This document shows, piece after piece, positions 1 through 6,232 of a DNA stretch of 8,126 bases. The DNA is taken from NCBI GenBank assembly GCA_018067265.1, contig JAGPUY010000121.1:1-8126 (forward strand), given 5' to 3'. Below the pieces are notes generated by a model, which saw only the letters and a program-made list of their open reading frames with translations, did not search any database and had not been told where the DNA came from. This DNA is from Oceanihabitans sp. (GTDB lineage: Bacteria > Bacteroidota > Bacteroidia > Flavobacteriales > Flavobacteriaceae). The translations under genes were made by a program, and so were the position numbers. The number at the start of each line of letters is the position of its first letter. Positions within the stretch are counted from its first letter, which is position 1.

Positions 1-922
1 TTATAAGTATTACGGCTAGTCTGTGGTATAAATCTTCACGGAATCTACCTTCTTCTATTTCCTTTTTCAGGTCTTTATTTGTTGCTGCTACGACTCTAAC
101 ATTTACCTTAATATCTTTATCACTACCAACACGTTGTATTCTACTTTCTTGTAATGCACGAAGTACTTTTGCTTGTGCCGAAAGACTCATGTCTCCAATT
201 TCATCTAAAAAAATAGTTCCGCCATTGGCTGCTTCAAACTTTCCTGCTCTGTCTTTGTTTGCACTTGTAAAAGCCCCTTTTACATGTCCGAAAAGCTCAC
301 TTTCTATAAGTTCGCTTGGTATTGCCGCACAGTTTACTTCTATCATTGGTCCTTTAGAGCGTGTACTTTTTTGGTGTAACCAATGCGCAACTAATTCTTT
401 TCCCGTTCCGTTTGGACCTGTAATTAAAACACGAGCATCTGTTTGTGCCACCTTTTCAATAATTTCTTTTATATGCGAAATGGCCTCACTATTACCAATC
501 ATTTCGTAGTTCTTGCTGACTTTCTTTTTAAGCATTTTGTTTTCTACAACAAGCTCTTTTCTATCTAAAGCAATACGAACGGTATTTAATAAACGGTTTA
601 AATCTGGTGGTTTTGAAATATAATCAAAAGCACCAAGACGCATCGTATTTACTGCGGTGTCTAAATCGCCATGACCAGAAATCATAACCATTGTGGTTTC
701 TGGTTTTATTTTTTTAACCGCTTCTAAGACTTCTACACCATCCATTTTTGGCATTTTAATATCACAAAGCACTAAGTCATAATCTTCTTTCTTAATTTTT
801 TCGATTCCTACCAAACCGTCTTCCGCTTCTTCTACTTCATACGTATCATTTTCTTCGGAAAGTATTTTTACTAATACTCTTCGTATTGCTGCTTCATCTT
901 CGATTACTAATATTTTCGGCAT
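1..922 (-). CDS. Sigma-54-type response regulator (NtrC family), C-terminus cut off by the window edge
   Basis: A two-component transcription activator; 307 residues are visible and the frame is open at the left edge. Residues 1-120 form a receiver domain with acidic pocket E8/D9, phospho-acceptor D54 (CDIKMPKMDG), S82 and K104. Residues 140-307 are the AAA+ sigma-54 interaction domain: Walker A GPNGTGKE at 169-176, a GAFT loop at 216-221 that reads GAFTSA instead of the usual GAFTGA, Walker B GGTIFLDE at 234-241, and an RFREDLYHRL arginine-finger region at 293-302. The rest of the AAA+ domain and any Fis-type DNA-binding helix lie outside the window. The ATG at 922 starts exactly at the receiver domain; the upstream sequence is A-rich with no strong Shine-Dalgarno. 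The gene follows the mscS-type gene by 13 bases on the same strand and is probably co-transcribed. Family membership is certain from the motifs; the target genes and partner kinase are unknown. Confidence 0.96.
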   Translation of the reverse strand, partial: MPKILVIEDEAAIRRVLVKILSEENDTYEVEEAEDGLVGIEKIKKEDYDLVLCDIKMPKMDGVEVLEAVKKIKPETTMVMISGHGDLDTAVNTMRLGAFDYISKPPDLNRLLNTVRIALDRKELVVENKMLKKKVSKNYEMIGNSEAISHIKEIIEKVAQTDARVLITGPNGTGKELVAHWLHQKSTRSKGPMIEVNCAAIPSELIESELFGHVKGAFTSANKDRAGKFEAANGGTIFLDEIGDMSLSAQAKVLRALQESRIQRVGSDKDIKVNVRVVAATNKDLKKEIEEGRFREDLYHRLAVILI

Positions 923-935
923 CTTTATCTTTTTT

Positions 936-1760
936 TTATTTCTGAATAATATGAATATCTCTTTGTGGAAAAGGGATACTAATGTTGTTTTCTCTAAATA
1001 ATCTATCTATTTCAAAACGAATATCACTTTTTGGTATTCTTGCATTAAAACTATCATTTAGCGTGAAAGCAATTTTAAAATTTAAAGCACTATCCCCAAA
1101 ATCTGTAAATAAGACAGCTGGCCCTGGGTATGCTAAAACATCTTTATGACCTTTAGCAGCTTCTAGAAGCAATTTCTTTACCAATTGCACATCACTACCA
1201 TAAGCCACACCTACATCAACACTCTCACGAGTTGTGGTTCCGTTTTGCGTCCAGTTATACAAACTATTGGTTAAATATAAATGATTTGGTATCACTAATA
1301 CTTTATTATCAATAGTAACAGCTCTTGTGGTACGTAATTTAATTTCTTCTACACGACCTATTTTTCCGTCTAATTCAATAATATCACCAACATGAACAGT
1401 TTGGTCTATTAAAATAAATACTCCGGAAATGATATCTTGAAAAAGCGTCTGCAAGGCTAAACCAATACCAATTAATAATGCTGCAGATGCTGCAAAAACC
1501 CCTGTAACATTAACGCCAACAGTATGTAAAGTCACCAACACGATAACGACATAACTAAACCAGGTTGCATAAGAAAAAACAGCTTTGAATTTTAACTTAT
1601 CCTCACTTGGTAACTTTCTACTTATCAATCTTCTAAGAAGTCTTAAAAATAGGGTTGCAAATAATATGACTAAAAATAAAATTAAAATATTTTGCACACT
1701 AATCTCTACATCTTTAGAGATTTGAATAGATTTACTTAGTATGTTTTTAATGTCTTTCAT
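936..1760 (-). CDS. Small-conductance mechanosensitive channel, MscS family
   Basis: An inner-membrane channel that would open on membrane tension and release solutes under hypo-osmotic shock. The 274-residue form is close to E. coli MscS in length. Three hydrophobic segments lie at about 22-42, 60-82 and 85-118; the last is the pore-lining TM3 with Gly/Ala packing (AASAALLIGIGLALQ). It is followed by the MscS beta domain at 123-160 (HVGDIIELDGKIGRVEEI, then VLVIPN) and an alpha/beta C-terminal domain ending in the typical SIPFPQRDIHI. The frame extends upstream to an ATG at 1811, but that would overlap the permease gene by 50 bases. I choose the ATG at 1760 because it lies one base after the permease stop, typical of translational coupling, and removes only 17 residues that are not part of the family. 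Role and family are clear; gating stimulus and ion preference cannot be read. Confidence 0.93.
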   Translation of the reverse strand: MKDIKNILSKSIQISKDVEISVQNILILFLVILFATLFLRLLRRLISRKLPSEDKLKFKAVFSYATWFSYVVIVLVTLHTVGVNVTGVFAASAALLIGIGLALQTLFQDIISGVFILIDQTVHVGDIIELDGKIGRVEEIKLRTTRAVTIDNKVLVIPNHLYLTNSLYNWTQNGTTTRESVDVGVAYGSDVQLVKKLLLEAAKGHKDVLAYPGPAVLFTDFGDSALNFKIAFTLNDSFNARIPKSDIRFEIDRLFRENNISIPFPQRDIHIIQK

Positions 1761-1761
1761 A

Positions 1762-3072
1762 TTAATACTTAATCCATTTGATAAGCTCTTTATAACTCGG
1801 TTTTTTACCATACATTAAAATACCAACTCGGTATATTTTTGCAGCAAACCAAACGGTTAACATAAAGGTACCCACCAATAATAAAAAAGAAAGTACTTGT
1901 TGCCAAATTGGTACACCAAAAGGAATACGCATTAGCATAACCACTGGAGAGGTAAATGGTATAAACGAAAATATAGTAGAAACCGTACCGTGCGGGTCTT
2001 CTATTACTGTAAATATACCAATATATACTGCTAAAACTAATGGCATAATTATAGGTAACATAAATTGTTGCGTATCTGTTTCGTTATCCACTGCTGCTCC
2101 AATTGCTGCGTATAAGGAACTGTATAGCAAATATCCACCTATAAAAAACAAGATGAACGCTATAATTAGATTTGCTATTGGTAAGTTATAAAAAGCGGCT
2201 ATTAAATTTTGCATTTCCATAGCTACTTCTGGGTTTTCCATGGCTTGCTGCACCATTTCGCTTTGCGGTGTTTGCTGCATTAAATCGATACCAAAAATGG
2301 CAGAAACTACGGTCATTAAAATACTTCCTATTATAATCCAGATAACAAATTGCGTGATTCCCGCTAAAGAGGTGCCAATAATTTTACCAAGCATTAATTG
2401 TATTGGTTTCACCGAAGAGATTATTACTTCTATAATTCGACTTGTTTTTTCTTCAATAATACTTCGCATAATCATGTTACCATAAATAATAATAAACATG
2501 AATAATAAGTAACCTGCCGCCAAACCAAAACCTAATTTAAAATAACTATCGATTTTAGAGGTTTTTTCGCCAATAAAACTTTCTTGTGCAATATTCACTT
2601 TGGTTCTAGATGCCGTTAATTTATCTAAATCAATACCTTGTTCCTGCAGTTTGACATCTCGCAATCTATTTTCTAATTTACTTTCTAAACTAGATATTAC
2701 AGATAAGGAAGGTGTTTCTTTCGAGTAAAATTTAATATGTTTTACCAATGCATCTATACTGTCTTGTTTTGGAATATACAGCAAACCATAGGTTTCTGCT
2801 TCTTCTACAATCGTTTTGGCATCGTCTAGAGATACATTATTAAGCAAATTATATTTGGTATGCTCTGTATTTTGAAAAACATCTGTAACCAATTCCGATT
2901 CGTCTAAAACAGAAATAGTTCGGGTTTTATTATTATTTAATTGGGATAAATAACCAACAACTGCAATAAGTGCTATCATAATAATAGGGCTTAAAATAGT
3001 CATGACAATAAACGATTTGTTTCTAACTTTTGTTAAATACTCGCGTTTTATAATAAGTGGTAAATGATTCAT
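1762..3072 (-). CDS. ABC-2 type exporter permease, NatB-like
   Basis: The membrane subunit of an ABC exporter, 436 residues. The N-terminus is cytoplasmic and basic (IIKREYLTKVRNKSF), followed by a membrane segment at about 21-44. A large extracytoplasmic domain spans about 45-175. Further membrane segments lie near 176-198, 230-260, 299-320, 338-358, 363-383 and 391-412. The motif EEKTSRIIEVIISSVKP at 207-223, followed by LMLGKIIG, and the FIPFTSPVVMLMR stretch at 370-382 are typical of NatB/ABC-2 permeases. Its start lies three bases after the stop of the ATPase gene, so the two form one transporter. NatAB in Bacillus exports sodium, but this broad subfamily also contains drug and lipid exporters, so the substrate is not assigned. 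The ATG at 3072 is the first in frame and fits the family N-terminus. No frame problem is seen. Confidence 0.93.
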   Translation of the reverse strand: MNHLPLIIKREYLTKVRNKSFIVMTILSPIIMIALIAVVGYLSQLNNNKTRTISVLDESELVTDVFQNTEHTKYNLLNNVSLDDAKTIVEEAETYGLLYIPKQDSIDALVKHIKFYSKETPSLSVISSLESKLENRLRDVKLQEQGIDLDKLTASRTKVNIAQESFIGEKTSKIDSYFKLGFGLAAGYLLFMFIIIYGNMIMRSIIEEKTSRIIEVIISSVKPIQLMLGKIIGTSLAGITQFVIWIIIGSILMTVVSAIFGIDLMQQTPQSEMVQQAMENPEVAMEMQNLIAAFYNLPIANLIIAFILFFIGGYLLYSSLYAAIGAAVDNETDTQQFMLPIIMPLVLAVYIGIFTVIEDPHGTVSTIFSFIPFTSPVVMLMRIPFGVPIWQQVLSFLLLVGTFMLTVWFAAKIYRVGILMYGKKPSYKELIKWIKY

Positions 3073-3075
3073 AAA

Positions 3076-4002
3076 TTAATTATTCTTAACTGCTTGAATA
3101 AAAATATCGTTAGCGCTTGGTATGAGTTCGACAAAATGGGAAACTTCACCTTTCGTGGTTAAATAGCTTAACAAATCGTTTGCAGATTCGTTTTCTGAAA
3201 GTTTTATATTTAGTTTTAACGCATCGTTTAAGGATCTAAAATCGGTAATCGAGGTATCAAATTTTTGGGAAATCGTTTCGGCAAGAGCAACTTTATCTGC
3301 AGCGTTTATACCAATCTCAAACGTATTGGTTTTATACTGCCTTTTTATATCTGTTAGTTTTCCATCTAATATTTTATTAGACTGATGGATTAGCGCAATA
3401 TGATCACACAATTCTTCCACAGATTCCATTCTATGTGTAGAAAATATTACGGTGGCACCGTTATCTCTTAAACGTAAAATTTCGTCTTTAATTAAATTCG
3501 CGTTTATGGGATCGAATCCAGAAAAAGGTTCATCGAAAATCAATAATTTAGGTTCGTGTAAAACAGTGACTACAAACTGAATTTTTTGAGCCATTCCTTT
3601 AGAAAGCTCTTGTATTTTTTTGTTCCACCAATCGCCAATTTCTAAACGATCAAACCAATATTTTAATCTAATTTTTGCTTCGGCTTTACTCAAGCCTTTT
3701 AATTGCGCTAAATACAATACTTGTTCGCCAACTTTCATCGATTTATATAAACCACGTTCTTCTGGCAAATAGCCAATGTTTTGCACATGATGCGATTGCA
3801 AAGGCTCTCCGTCTAATAAAACGTGACCAGCATCTGGCATTGTTATTTGGTTTATTACACGTATTAAGGTTGTTTTCCCTGCTCCATTTGGTCCTAATAA
3901 ACCAAAAATACTTCCTTTAGGAACGGAAATAGACACCTTATTTAATGCTGTAAAATCGCCAAAGTTTTTAGAAACTGCGTGTGCTTCTAAGAGGTTTTTC
4001 AT
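3076..4002 (-). CDS. ABC exporter ATP-binding protein, NatA-like
   Basis: The cytoplasmic ATPase that powers the permease encoded directly downstream, 308 residues. The nucleotide-binding domain covers about 1-225: Walker A GPNGAGKT at 37-44, a Q-loop region reading YLPEERGLY at 78-86 in which Glu stands where Gln is usual, ABC signature LSKGM at 133-137 (instead of LSGGQ), Walker B LLIFDEP at 153-159, D-loop SGFDP at 161-165 and switch His190 (STH). The PEERGLY form and relaxed signature are typical of this NatA-like subgroup, so they do not imply inactivity. Residues 226-308 are an extra C-terminal domain common in the subgroup. The gene is first in the four-gene minus-strand run; the palindrome 16 bases upstream of its ATG may act in its control. 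Substrate unknown. Confidence 0.95.
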   Translation of the reverse strand: MKNLLEAHAVSKNFGDFTALNKVSISVPKGSIFGLLGPNGAGKTTLIRVINQITMPDAGHVLLDGEPLQSHHVQNIGYLPEERGLYKSMKVGEQVLYLAQLKGLSKAEAKIRLKYWFDRLEIGDWWNKKIQELSKGMAQKIQFVVTVLHEPKLLIFDEPFSGFDPINANLIKDEILRLRDNGATVIFSTHRMESVEELCDHIALIHQSNKILDGKLTDIKRQYKTNTFEIGINAADKVALAETISQKFDTSITDFRSLNDALKLNIKLSENESANDLLSYLTTKGEVSHFVELIPSANDIFIQAVKNN

Positions 4003-4017
4003 AATATGTATTTAGTA

Positions 4018-4040
4018 ATACCAAACAAATGTTTTGGTAT
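4018..4040. repeat. Inverted repeat in the leader of the ABC operon
   Basis: The arms ATACCAAA and TTTGGTAT are exact reverse complements separated by seven bases. If one T is bulged, the pairing continues inwards (ATACC AAACA, two A, TGTTT, T, GGTAT). The element ends 16 bases upstream of the ATPase start codon. It could be an operator for a dimeric repressor or a leader hairpin that affects translation. It has no U-tract on either side, so it is not a terminator. The symmetry is directly visible; its role is inference. Confidence 0.5.
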
Positions 4041-4180
4041 GATATAAGTGTTGTAAAGATAGAAAATGTTACAAGAGAAATAGCATGCATCAAATTAAAA
4101 TTAAAGATAGCAAGCAACGAATAAACTATTTACCTAATTCTAGTCCGATTTGTTAAAACAGGAATTGCTAAAAAACAAAA

Positions 4181-4211
4181 CCCACCCTTTTACTAAAAGT
4201 GAAAGGATGGG
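4181..4211 (-). terminator. Intrinsic terminator-like hairpin, GC-rich
   Basis: On the minus strand the 13-base arms CCCATCCTTTCAC and GTAAAAGGGTGGG pair with one G-U wobble and one mismatch around a five-base loop, and are followed by TTTTGTTTTTT. On the plus strand the downstream sequence is A-rich, so the signal is directional. It lies about 165 bases past the dnaJ stop, beyond two other hairpins, so it is either a backup terminator or the end of an independent short transcript. Confidence 0.65.
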
Positions 4212-4236
4212 AAAAAATTGCTATGAAAAAGAAAAA

Positions 4237-4262
4237 TTATCACTAAAATTAATTAGTGATAA
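4237..4262 (-). terminator. Terminator-like hairpin, AT-rich
   Basis: A perfect ten-base inverted repeat (TTATCACTAA and TTAGTGATAA) with a six-base loop. In minus-strand RNA it is followed by TTTTTCTTTTT. The stem has only three GC pairs, so it is weak as a terminator. It begins just after the TATATTTG element at 4265-4272 and could instead be the 5' hairpin of a small RNA that ends at the 4181-4211 hairpin. Confidence 0.5.
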
Positions 4263-4264
4263 AC

Positions 4265-4272
4265 CAAATATA
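4265..4272 (-). promoter_or_regulatory. Candidate -7 promoter element (TATATTTG)
   Basis: The minus strand reads TATATTTG, an exact match to the Bacteroidota -7 consensus TAnnTTTG. No TTTG or TTG lies at the usual 17-23 bases upstream (the nearest TTTG is 11 bases away), so the -33 half is missing. If active, transcription would begin at the edge of the 4237-4262 hairpin. In AT-rich DNA such an octamer can occur by chance. Confidence 0.25.
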
Positions 4273-4323
4273 CTATTTTTTGCCAAATAAATGTTAACAG
4301 AAAGAGATTTGTTACCATTTAGC

Positions 4324-4352
4324 AAAAAAAAATCCACTTAAAAAGTGGATTT
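4324..4352 (-). terminator. Intrinsic terminator of the grpE-dnaJ transcript
   Basis: In minus-strand RNA a perfect ten-base stem (AAATCCACTT with AAGTGGATTT, arms at 4330-4339 and 4343-4352) closes a three-base loop and runs into nine consecutive U. It lies 22 bases beyond the dnaJ stop codon, the expected place for a rho-independent terminator. On the plus strand the downstream U-tract is poor. Confidence 0.88.
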
Positions 4353-4374
4353 CTTATATATACTATTGCTTTTT

Positions 4375-5502
4375 TTAAGAAAACATATCTTTTACTTTTT
4401 CAAAAAAAGATTTATCGGTACTTTCTGGTTTAGGCGAAAAATGTTCATCATCTCGCATAGATTCAAAAAATTCTTTTTGTTCCTTATTTAAGGTTTTTGG
4501 TGTCCAAACATTGACATGTACTAATAAATCTCCTTTACCATACCCATTAATGTTTGGTATTCCTTTTCCGCGTAAGCGTAAAATTTTACCAGACTGTACG
4601 CCTGCTTCTACTTTAATTCGCACTTTTCCTGTTACGGTATCAATTTCTTTAGAAGTACCAAGCACTGCGTCTGGAAGACTAATGTACATGTCATAATGTA
4701 AATTATCTCCTTCACGTTGCAAGGATTCATGATCTTGCTCTTCAATAGCAACTAGCATATCTCCAGAAATTCCATTTCCTGGTGCCTCATTACCTTTCCC
4801 TGTTACTTTAAGTTGCATACCATCTACAACTCCTGCAGGAATTTTAATAGAAACGGTTTCTTCTTTAATGATTAAACCGTGCCCATCTGCTTCTGCTGGT
4901 TTTTGATCTATAGTTTGTCCTGCTCCACCACATGTTGTACATGTAGCTGCTGTTTGCATTCTTCCTAGAATAGTATTGGTAATTCTAGTAATTTGGCCAG
5001 AACCGTTACAAGTAGAACAGGTTCTGTACGTAGTACCTTCTGCTTGAACTTTACGTTTTACTTTAATTTTCTTTTCTACGCCATTCGCAATTTCTTCCAA
5101 CGTAAGTTTAACACGAATTCTAAGGTTACTTCCTTTTACTCGACGTTGTTGACCGCCACCAAAGCCGCCACCAGAGAAACCTCCGCCACCGCCAAAGCCA
5201 CCAAAAATATCACCAAACTGACTGAATATGTCATCCATATTCATGCCACCTCCGCCACCTCCAAAACCTCCAGAGCCATCAAATGCTTGATGTCCGAATT
5301 GGTCATAGCGTGCTTTTTTGTCAGCATTACTTAAAATCTCGTAAGCTTCTGCAGCTTCCTTAAATTTAGATTCTGCTTCGGTGTCATCTGGATTTTTATC
5401 TGGATGAAATTTTAAAGCCATTTTTCTATAGGCCTTTTTTATATCTGCAGCTGTTGCGCTTTTACTTATTCCTAATATTTCGTAATAATCTTTCTTTGCC
5501 AT
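4375..5502 (-). CDS. dnaJ: Chaperone DnaJ (Hsp40) with a reduced zinc domain
   Basis: The J-domain co-chaperone that delivers unfolded protein to DnaK and stimulates its ATPase in the cytoplasm; 375 residues, the usual length. The J domain spans 1-70 with HPD at 33-35. A Gly/Phe-rich region follows at 75-118 with DIF motifs at 91-93 and 98-100. The zinc domain, about 140-213, should have four CxxCxGxG motifs but has two: CSTCNGSG at 162-169 and CTTCGGAG at 188-195. The fourth position reads PAEADGHG (202-209), keeping both glycines but replacing both cysteines; the first is gone (VQAEGTTYRT). So zinc centre II is kept and centre I is lost. The two C-terminal beta domains follow, with IPAGV at 221-225. 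The ATG at 5502 has an AGG five bases upstream. It lies downstream of grpE and is followed by a strong terminator. Confidence 0.98.
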   Translation of the reverse strand: MAKKDYYEILGISKSATAADIKKAYRKMALKFHPDKNPDDTEAESKFKEAAEAYEILSNADKKARYDQFGHQAFDGSGGFGGGGGGMNMDDIFSQFGDIFGGFGGGGGFSGGGFGGGQQRRVKGSNLRIRVKLTLEEIANGVEKKIKVKRKVQAEGTTYRTCSTCNGSGQITRITNTILGRMQTAATCTTCGGAGQTIDQKPAEADGHGLIIKEETVSIKIPAGVVDGMQLKVTGKGNEAPGNGISGDMLVAIEEQDHESLQREGDNLHYDMYISLPDAVLGTSKEIDTVTGKVRIKVEAGVQSGKILRLRGKGIPNINGYGKGDLLVHVNVWTPKTLNKEQKEFFESMRDDEHFSPKPESTDKSFFEKVKDMFS

Positions 5503-5655
5503 ATATACCTGAGTTTTCAGCTTTTCGTGCCAGTTTTCATCGTTTATTATCTAAGAATACTGTACCCTTTTTCTGAACACTTTATTTATTTTAATTTTCA
5601 GTTTCTTTATGCTGCTCTAATCTATAAAGAATACAACAGCATAAGAAAAACTGTT
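5503..5655 (-). other. grpE-dnaJ intergenic gap
   Basis: The 153 bases between grpE and dnaJ contain a hairpin right after the grpE stop (5599-5653) and a dnaJ leader in which TGAAAACT occurs twice, 22 bases apart. I see no clear TAnnTTTG element with a TTG upstream, so dnaJ is probably transcribed from the grpE promoter, perhaps with processing at the hairpin. Confidence 0.45.
5599..5653 (-). repeat. Imperfect hairpin directly after the grpE stop codon
   Basis: On the plus strand the arm at 5599-5614 (CAGTTTCTTTATGCTG) pairs with the arm at 5637-5653 (CAGCATAAGAAAAACTG). The inner eight bases (TTATGCTG with CAGCATAA) and the outer CAGTTT pair well, with a small imperfection between them and a loop of 22 bases. 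In grpE-dnaJ mRNA the hairpin begins two bases after the grpE stop and is followed by A-rich rather than U-rich sequence, so it is not a standard terminator. An mRNA stability or processing element is more likely. Confidence 0.5.
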
Positions 5656-6180
5656 TTACTGTCCTATTACCACTTTAGGAAAACGTATTACTTTCTCTCC
5701 TAGTTTGTACCCTTTTTCGACTACATCAATAATTTTCCCTTTTAAATCGTCTGTTGGCGCAGGAATTTGTGTAATTGCTTCATGATGGTCTGCGTTAAAG
5801 ACATCCCCTTGTCTAATAGATAAAGCTGCCAATCCTTTATGCTCTAACGTAGAAAGTAATTTTTGATAAATTAGATTCACTCCTTTACGCAGTTCTTCCG
5901 CTTCTTTATCGTCTTCAATATGACTTAAAGCACGCTCAAAATCGTCTAAAACGGGTAAAAGCGATACCATAACGTCCTGACTTGCTGTTTTAAACAACTC
6001 TACACGCTCTTTAGATGTACGTTTTTTATAATTTTCAAACTCTGCAAAAAGACGTAAAAATTTATCTTTTTCTTGTTTTAATTCTGCTTGTAGTTGCTCT
6101 TCCACAGTTAACTCTTGCGTTTCTACTGTTGATTGTTCTACTTGCTCTTCTATAACTTCTTCTTTATTTTTCTTGCTCAT
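5656..6180 (-). CDS. grpE: GrpE, nucleotide exchange factor of DnaK
   Basis: A cytoplasmic dimer that releases ADP from DnaK; 174 residues, a normal length. Residues 1-27 are acidic and disordered. The long coiled-coil helix at about 28-65 carries the family motif FLRLFAEFENYKKRTSKER (41-59). The helical bundle includes LLPVLDDFERAL at 74-85. The C-terminal beta domain, which contacts DnaK, shows VFNADHHEAITQIP at 127-140 (most relatives have FDPxxHEA) and GYKLGEKVIRFPKVVI at 157-172. The ATG at 6180 is the only plausible start. The gene is followed by dnaJ on the same strand after 153 bases; dnaK itself is not in the window. A promoter lies within 75 bases upstream, in a region shared with the divergent YceI-family gene. 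The identification is secure. Confidence 0.98.
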   Translation of the reverse strand: MSKKNKEEVIEEQVEQSTVETQELTVEEQLQAELKQEKDKFLRLFAEFENYKKRTSKERVELFKTASQDVMVSLLPVLDDFERALSHIEDDKEAEELRKGVNLIYQKLLSTLEHKGLAALSIRQGDVFNADHHEAITQIPAPTDDLKGKIIDVVEKGYKLGEKVIRFPKVVIGQ

Positions 6181-6213
6181 TTTTGTACCTAGATTTTAAA
6201 TACCTTTTAACAG

Positions 6214-6232
6214 ATGGCAAAAGTACTGCCAT
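6214..6232. repeat. Inverted repeat overlapping the grpE promoter
   Basis: ATGGCA and TGCCAT are exact reverse complements separated by seven bases. The element lies 34 bases upstream of the grpE start codon and overlaps the -7 element at 6218-6225. A dimeric regulator binding here would block or alter grpE transcription. It is not CIRCE (TTAGCACTC-N9-GAGTGCTAA). Confidence 0.5.
6217..6231 (-). promoter_or_regulatory. Possible sigma-54 (-24/-12) promoter for grpE
   Basis: The minus strand reads TGGCAGTACTTTTGC. Against the sigma-54 consensus TGGCACG-N4-TTGC it matches nine of the eleven defined positions, and the invariant GG and GC are exactly ten bases apart. The two mismatches are the CG after TGGCA. 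The predicted start would fall roughly 25 bases before the grpE start codon. The same bases also fit an ordinary TAnnTTTG promoter, so the sigma-54 reading is an alternative. Confidence 0.35.

Larger units (their letters stand above)
4003..4374. other. Non-coding region between dnaJ and the ABC operon
   Basis: This 372-base gap separates the end of dnaJ from the start of the ABC ATPase gene, both on the minus strand. Reading in the direction of transcription it holds three hairpins followed by U-tracts (4330-4352, 4237-4262, 4181-4211), a TATATTTG element at 4265-4272 between the first and second, then AT-rich sequence and a palindrome at 4018-4040. The ABC operon must have its own promoter here if the terminators work. 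The octamer TATCTTTA, a near match to TAnnTTTG, occurs twice on the minus strand in the ATPase-proximal part, but I find no TTG at 17-23 bases upstream of the copy nearer the gene, so I do not call a start site. No convincing protein-coding frame is present. Confidence 0.6.

Noticed and set aside
189..509. Plus-strand open frame of 106 codons
   Set aside because: It is the antisense shadow of the sigma-54 regulator, whose receiver and AAA+ motifs are clear on the minus strand.
4163..4223. AATTGCTA repeated on both sides of the 4181-4211 hairpin, as target-site duplication of a small mobile element
   Set aside because: The repeat is AT-rich and only eight bases; the enclosed 45 bases look like a terminator and have no element-like ends.
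4223..4246. A seven-codon plus-strand frame (MKKKNYH) resembling a leader peptide
   Set aside because: No plus-strand gene follows within about 2 kb, there is no ribosome binding site, and the surrounding hairpins are oriented for the minus strand.
4253..4318. A 21-residue minus-strand frame (MVTNLFLLTFIWQKIVYLVYH)
   Set aside because: It has no ribosome binding site, overlaps a hairpin and the -7 candidate, and is of a length expected by chance in AT-rich DNA.
4993..5334. Plus-strand Thr/Ala-rich frame of 113 codons
   Set aside because: It is the antisense shadow of the glycine-rich and zinc regions of dnaJ; its composition follows from reverse-reading Gly and Cys codons.
5520..5532. TGGCAC on the minus strand in the dnaJ leader, as a second sigma-54 promoter
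   Set aside because: The next GC is only eight bases after GG instead of ten, and TTGC is absent (GCTGA instead). The spacing is invariant for sigma-54, so this is not a site.
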